Source of the DNA: Clostridia bacterium
GTDB taxonomy: Bacteria; Bacillota; Clostridia; Acetivibrionales; DSM-27016
Reading direction: 5' to 3'
DNA: 64,000 nucleotides
NCBI GenBank assembly: GCA_026414765.1
Contig: JAOAIJ010000042.1
Coordinates: forward strand, 124,001-188,000
Below the pieces are notes generated by a model that was not told the origin of the DNA, did no database searches, and was given only the letters and a program-made list of their open reading frames with translations. Positions 61,318 to 64,000 of this stretch are shown piece by piece (the stretch's first letter is position 1; every line of letters begins with the position of its first letter). The translations under genes were made by a program, and so were the position numbers.

Positions 61318-61346
61318 ATTATACATCTTTTCCCATTTAGCGTCAA
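61318..61346 (-). promoter_or_regulatory. Sigma-A promoter reading towards the PKS operon
   Basis: TTGACG (61346-61341), 17-base spacer, TATAAT (61323-61318), reading leftwards. It is about 770 bp before the first PKS gene and just past the terminator of the upstream operon. It could drive the whole PKS-NRPS message with a long leader, or it could be the old promoter of the degraded gene in between. No better promoter was seen nearer to 60548. Confidence 0.65.
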
Positions 61347-61442
61347 CCTTCGTATATTGCTTGTATTGAAATTATAATAATTTCCCGATTTTTATATTGT
61401 ACTTCACGCTATATGAAAAATTGTTTTTACATAGTCTTAGCC

Positions 61443-61474
61443 AAAAATATAAAAAGACGTTGATAAACAACGCC
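61443..61474 (-). terminator. Intrinsic terminator of the TetR/membrane protein operon
   Basis: Read leftwards, GGCGTTG-TTTAT-CAACGTC (61474-61456) is a 7-pair stem with one G-T pair, followed by TTTTTATATTTTT (61455-61443). It comes about 115 bases after the membrane protein stop and ends that transcript. Confidence 0.82.
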
Positions 61475-61508
61475 TGTTTTATATACATTATCGCATCTGA
61501 TTAACTTT

Positions 61509-61556
61509 TTATTTTGTTGATTTTCTGACCAGAATTTCCAGCTTTTTCGCTGCCAT
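61509..61556 (-). CDS. Possible tiny cationic peptide gene (15 residues)
   Basis: After the membrane protein stop and before the terminator, a strong GGAGGAG (61574-61568) is followed after 11 bases by ATG and 15 codons, MAAKKLEILVRKSTK, then TAA. The peptide is basic and could form an amphipathic helix. No family is recognised. The clear ribosome-binding site and the position inside the transcript are the only support; it may be chance. Confidence 0.35.
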   Translation of the reverse strand: MAAKKLEILVRKSTK

Positions 61557-61590
61557 ATACAATAATTCTCCTCCATTTTAAAATGAAACT

Positions 61591-62391
61591 TTAAGCTGAA
61601 AGCTTTTTGAAAGCAATGACACCAACTACTGTAAAAAGTATATCTACCACTACACGGATTAATAAATCGAAGGTGAATTCCAGCACTACATACATAAAGA
61701 TATGATTCATAAGCCAATTTAGTCCAAAAACTATTACCCCAAAATATACTGACTGTCGGATGATTGATGTCCCCTTAGCACCTGACTGTAATATTAAGTA
61801 AATATTTCCTACCCATAGTCCTAGGCTTAGTGTCCAAATAAAGCTTCCTAACGGGTTAACATCATTTGCTGATTGGATGTGAAACACAGTATATGCCAAA
61901 TACCTTCCGATAACATAAAAAAAACTTATGACAAAAATTGCCGGTGCGTTTTTCAATTTATATTTCTGCACAGAATCAGTTCCGGTAAAAATCCCCAGAA
62001 GTGTCCCTGATAATACTAAAGTTGCACAATCAGTCAAACCCATTAATAACTCGCTCTGCACACTGGTATTGAATAACAGGACTGCCTCAAACATTCCTAT
62101 AAAGTATAAACCACCAAAGGAAAGTCCATACATAAGCCCTTTTATCCACCTTTTTCCCGGGAGGTTATCCTGAATAAGAATAAATACGAGTGCCAGTACA
62201 CTAAAAGCCAGCAGCTCCCAAACAATCACAGCAGGTATAAGCATGCCGTTCTTAACAAAAATACTGAGTTTAATGGAAGACAAGTTTGATGTATTAATTG
62301 GTGATAATACCGCATGGAAAACCATGTTTATAAAGCCGCTTATGCAAATAATACAAATGACCTTGCGCCAATCTGTTTTCAAAGCTTTCAT
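61591..62391 (-). CDS. Polytopic membrane protein of unknown function
   Basis: A 266-residue hydrophobic protein with about seven or eight membrane segments, no signal peptide and short charged loops. Conserved catalytic or transport motifs were not recognised. Its ATG overlaps the TGA of the tetR gene by four bases (ATGA), so the two are translationally coupled and the TetR protein most likely controls it. By analogy with other TetR-linked membrane proteins it might serve in efflux or stress response, but this is inference. It does not resemble the MFS or ABC proteins known to me. Confidence 0.75.
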   Translation of the reverse strand: MKALKTDWRKVICIICISGFINMVFHAVLSPINTSNLSSIKLSIFVKNGMLIPAVIVWELLAFSVLALVFILIQDNLPGKRWIKGLMYGLSFGGLYFIGMFEAVLLFNTSVQSELLMGLTDCATLVLSGTLLGIFTGTDSVQKYKLKNAPAIFVISFFYVIGRYLAYTVFHIQSANDVNPLGSFIWTLSLGLWVGNIYLILQSGAKGTSIIRQSVYFGVIVFGLNWLMNHIFMYVVLEFTFDLLIRVVVDILFTVVGVIAFKKLSA

Positions 62392-62996
62392 GGATGATTT
62401 GCCCCCTTCTTCATTAACAGTTTGTACAGCTGCTTAAGATTTGACAATAACTTCTTTTTTGCTTCCTCATTACTGCTTGTAAAACTCCTCTTATTGATCC
62501 ACTTACACAATTCACCGTGCATGTAGGTGTGCAATATATCGCCAATTAAATTTGCTTGCTCTCCAGTAAGTTTATTACCGCTTACTTTTATAAGCGCATC
62601 CTTTAGTCCTTCGCCTGGCTTATATAGTATTTGCATAACTTCCGGCGACGGTTTTCCACCTATTGATTCCAACCAAACCAGCCTGAACCACCCCGGATAT
62701 GTCATAGAAAAATCTATTATGCCGGATAGTATCAGGTATATTATTTCATCATCCTTCACTTCAGTGCCTACATTAGATTCCACATAAGCTATCATTTTAA
62801 GCAAAACTTGTCCCAGTGCCTCCCAGAAGATTTCATCAAGGCTGCTGAAATAGTTGTACAAATTCGTATGGGCACATCCGATTTCCTTAGCGATCCCTCT
62901 TAGATTTACATTTTTGATACCCTCATTTTCCTCGATTAGTCGTAATACAGTCTCTATTATGAGTTCTTTGCTTATGTCCTTTTTACCTGTCTGCAT
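62388..62996 (-). CDS. TetR/AcrR-family transcriptional repressor
   Basis: A 202-residue regulator with an N-terminal helix-turn-helix (about 10-55, including VNLRGIAKEIGCAHTNLYNYF-like residues with the typical LYNYF recognition helix end) and an all-helical C-terminal ligand domain. Such proteins bind a palindromic operator and leave it when a small molecule binds. The ATG follows GGAGTGATAAT. A perfect 38-bp palindrome lies just upstream and covers the -10 element of its promoter, so it very likely represses its own operon, including the overlapping membrane protein gene. Whether it also acts on the PKS cluster 2 kb away is unknown; no second copy of the palindrome was seen there. Confidence 0.9.
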   Translation of the reverse strand: MQTGKKDISKELIIETVLRLIEENEGIKNVNLRGIAKEIGCAHTNLYNYFSSLDEIFWEALGQVLLKMIAYVESNVGTEVKDDEIIYLILSGIIDFSMTYPGWFRLVWLESIGGKPSPEVMQILYKPGEGLKDALIKVSGNKLTGEQANLIGDILHTYMHGELCKWINKRSFTSSNEEAKKKLLSNLKQLYKLLMKKGANHP

Positions 62997-63010
62997 ATTA
63001 TCACTCCAGT

Positions 63011-63048
63011 ATTATATTACCAGTGGTAATTACCACTGGTAATATAAT
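63011..63048. promoter_or_regulatory. Perfect 38-bp palindromic operator of the TetR regulator
   Basis: Two 18-base arms with no mismatch around a central AT; inner arms read TACCAGTGGTA and TACCACTGGTA. It ends 15 bases before the tetR start and overlaps the -10 box at 63044-63049. The size and place fit a TetR dimer-pair operator. Confidence 0.85.
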
Positions 63049-63072
63049 ACCAAAACATAACTTTTATGTCAA
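63044..63072 (-). promoter_or_regulatory. Sigma-A promoter of the tetR operon
   Basis: TTGACA (63072-63067), 17-base spacer, TATTAT (63049-63044), reading leftwards. The -10 box lies in the outer arm of the palindrome, so operator occupancy should block polymerase. Confidence 0.8.
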
Positions 63073-63230
63073 CATTCTTCAAGTATAGATCAAGAGTATT
63101 TTCACTTAATCAGGGTAATTGATCAAGCATAGTCTTATAGCTATCGTCCGTATAGTGGGGCATTCTAAAGCTACCTTGCTGCAAATCCATGCCAAATAGA
63201 TTAAAGGTAACTAAACGAAATCAGATTATG

Positions 63231-63259
63231 TTGCCTCGTACCAATAACACATGTATAAT
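63231..63259 (+). promoter_or_regulatory. Rightward sigma-A-like promoter before a gene-free structured segment
   Basis: TTGCCT (63231-63236), 17-base spacer, TATAAT (63254-63259). It points into the hairpin-rich segment 63266-63480, which has no convincing reading frame. Confidence 0.5.
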
Positions 63260-63265
63260 AGGAGC

Positions 63266-63480
63266 TGAAGTAAAGTAGACCTGGGATGTACGGAAAAAGC
63301 TTGTTGTTTGAACCTACAAATGTAAAAAGGGAGTTTAGTGTTTGGAAGCTGAAGTCAGGCCCCAATTTTAATACCTCCATATAGCAGAAGCTATATGCAA
63401 GGCAGGGGAAGGCTGAAATTTTCAACAGGACACCCACCTAGCGAGGGCTAGGTGTCAAACAACAGGTGAAGGCATTTTGG
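63266..63480 (+). ncRNA. Candidate structured non-coding RNA (unassigned)
   Basis: The gene-free stretch between tetR and the cysteine-rich protein gene holds two perfect 8-pair hairpins with four-base loops: CATATAGC-AGAA-GCTATATG (63378-63397) and CACCTAGC-GAGG-GCTAGGTG (63435-63454). Flanking pieces TCAG..CCCC and GGGG..CTGA can pair around the first hairpin. A promoter-like sequence stands upstream. The segment is richer in G and C than its surroundings. I compared it from memory with 6S, SRP, RNase P, tmRNA, T-box and common riboswitches and saw no match. The 3' end is a guess, as no clear terminator was found. A degraded mobile element is an alternative. Confidence 0.35.
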
Positions 63481-63551
63481 GTATTTATTACATAATAATT
63501 AATTGAGTTTTTAGTATAAATATTTAGGGGACACTTAAGCCCCCTGCACAA

Positions 63552-63719
63552 TCATTTACCCCTAGGACATGTCAATTCAGACGATAGTTCACATTTGGCA
63601 CCAGTAGTCTTAGCACAGATACCAGAACAATCTTGTTTGGTAACCTCCGGCATGCATTCTTTTTTGCCATTATCAAAATTTACAATACAGGCCCCTTTAT
63701 TCCTGCTATTTTCATCCAT
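63552..63719 (-). CDS. Small cysteine-rich protein, 55 residues
   Basis: ATG at 63719-63717 behind a strong AGGAGGA, 55 codons and a TGA stop. The product starts MDENSRNKGACIVNF and has six cysteines (residues 11, 22, 31, 35, 43, 51), with a CSGIC pair, and ends TCPRGK. There is no signal peptide, so it is probably cytoplasmic. The even number and spacing of cysteines suggest metal binding or a precursor peptide for modification, but no family is recognised. It stands alone, divergent from the rightward gene at 63910. I saw no radical SAM or other modifying enzyme in the window next to it. Confidence 0.7.
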   Translation of the reverse strand: MDENSRNKGACIVNFDNGKKECMPEVTKQDCSGICAKTTGAKCELSSELTCPRGK

Positions 63720-63909
63720 GGTTTATCCTCCTAAAAGTTGTTTTATTTCAGAATTTATTATTTGCATATGCTAAATAATAATACTTCAATATGAGGATTC
63801 AAATATGGTAAAAAGATTAACAGATTTACTCTTTATCAATATCTACCTCGTATAAAATTAATCTGTTTTTGAAACTATTATAATAGATACTGTTATATGG
63901 AGATAGAAT
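63720..63909. promoter_or_regulatory. Divergent intergenic region
   Basis: AT-rich spacer between two divergent genes. It holds a rightward TATAAT near 63888 with no good -35 and an 8-base inverted repeat, AACAGATT (63819-63826) and AATCTGTT (63860-63867). Nothing else is clear. Confidence 0.3.
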
Positions 63910-64000
63910 ATGATAAATGATTTACTGAAAGGATTATCCAAATTAACATCAACATCCCAGGAAGTAATACCGGACATCCTTCTCTTGCAATTTTCAATAG
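63910..64000 (+). CDS. Start of a rightward gene cut by the window edge
   Basis: ATG at 63910 after a TGGAGAT site, open for 30 codons to the window end. The product begins MINDLLKGLSKLTSTSQ and continues EVIPDILLLQFSI. The phrase VIPDILLLQF recalls the first strand of metallo-beta-lactamase-fold hydrolases, but 30 residues do not allow a real assignment. Confidence 0.55.
   Translation, partial: MINDLLKGLSKLTSTSQEVIPDILLLQFSI

Noticed and set aside
63201-63437. Leftward 78-residue frame in the gene-free segment
   Set aside because: No ribosome-binding site, biased composition and location over strong hairpins; more likely a shadow of a structured element.

Overview
The window looks like the chromosome of a nitrogen-fixing anaerobic clostridium. 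The nif genes have the order nifH-nifI1-nifI2-nifD, with two PII-like genes between nifH and nifD, as in clostridia and methanogens. Shine-Dalgarno sites are strong and AG-rich, intergenic DNA is AT-rich, and promoters are sigma-A-like. No rRNA, tRNA, CRISPR array or intact insertion sequence was seen.

Left part (1-5020). Nitrogenase genes read leftwards: nifH, nifI1, nifI2 and a nifD cut by the window edge. Upstream lies a second leftward unit, a NifB-like radical SAM gene followed by an ANTAR-domain protein. Both units begin with a good sigma-A promoter followed by a leader with hexaloop hairpins and an intrinsic terminator. This suggests that the ANTAR protein controls nifH and its own operon by antitermination. 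A small DUF6512-like membrane protein gene reads rightwards after it.

Centre (5109-60548). About 55 kb hold one leftward trans-AT polyketide synthase/nonribosomal peptide synthetase cluster. In reading order: four giant PKS proteins (50751-60548, 40211-50716, 25310-40210, 15097-25266), an NRPS (9010-15018), a free-standing acyltransferase fused to a PfaD-type enoyl reductase (6619-8952), and an MFS exporter (5109-6326). The PKS has ten ketosynthases (one apparently non-extending), three C-methyltransferases and many DH-KR pairs. The last PKS module has no reductive domain. The NRPS appears to load serine and N-methylate it, and ends in a condensation domain that has lost its HHxxxDG histidines. 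I infer a methylated, hydroxylated polyenoyl chain joined through a beta-keto group to N-methylserine, most simply an N-methylserine tetramic acid. No thioesterase, loading module or cis-AT is present.

Right part (60549-64000). A stretch with broken coding fragments, a distal sigma-A promoter and a terminator separates the PKS operon from a TetR repressor/membrane protein operon. That operon's promoter is overlaid by a perfect 38-bp palindrome. Beyond it are a promoter-led, hairpin-rich segment that may be a non-coding RNA, a 55-residue cysteine-rich protein gene too short for usual gene callers, and the start of a rightward gene cut by the window edge.
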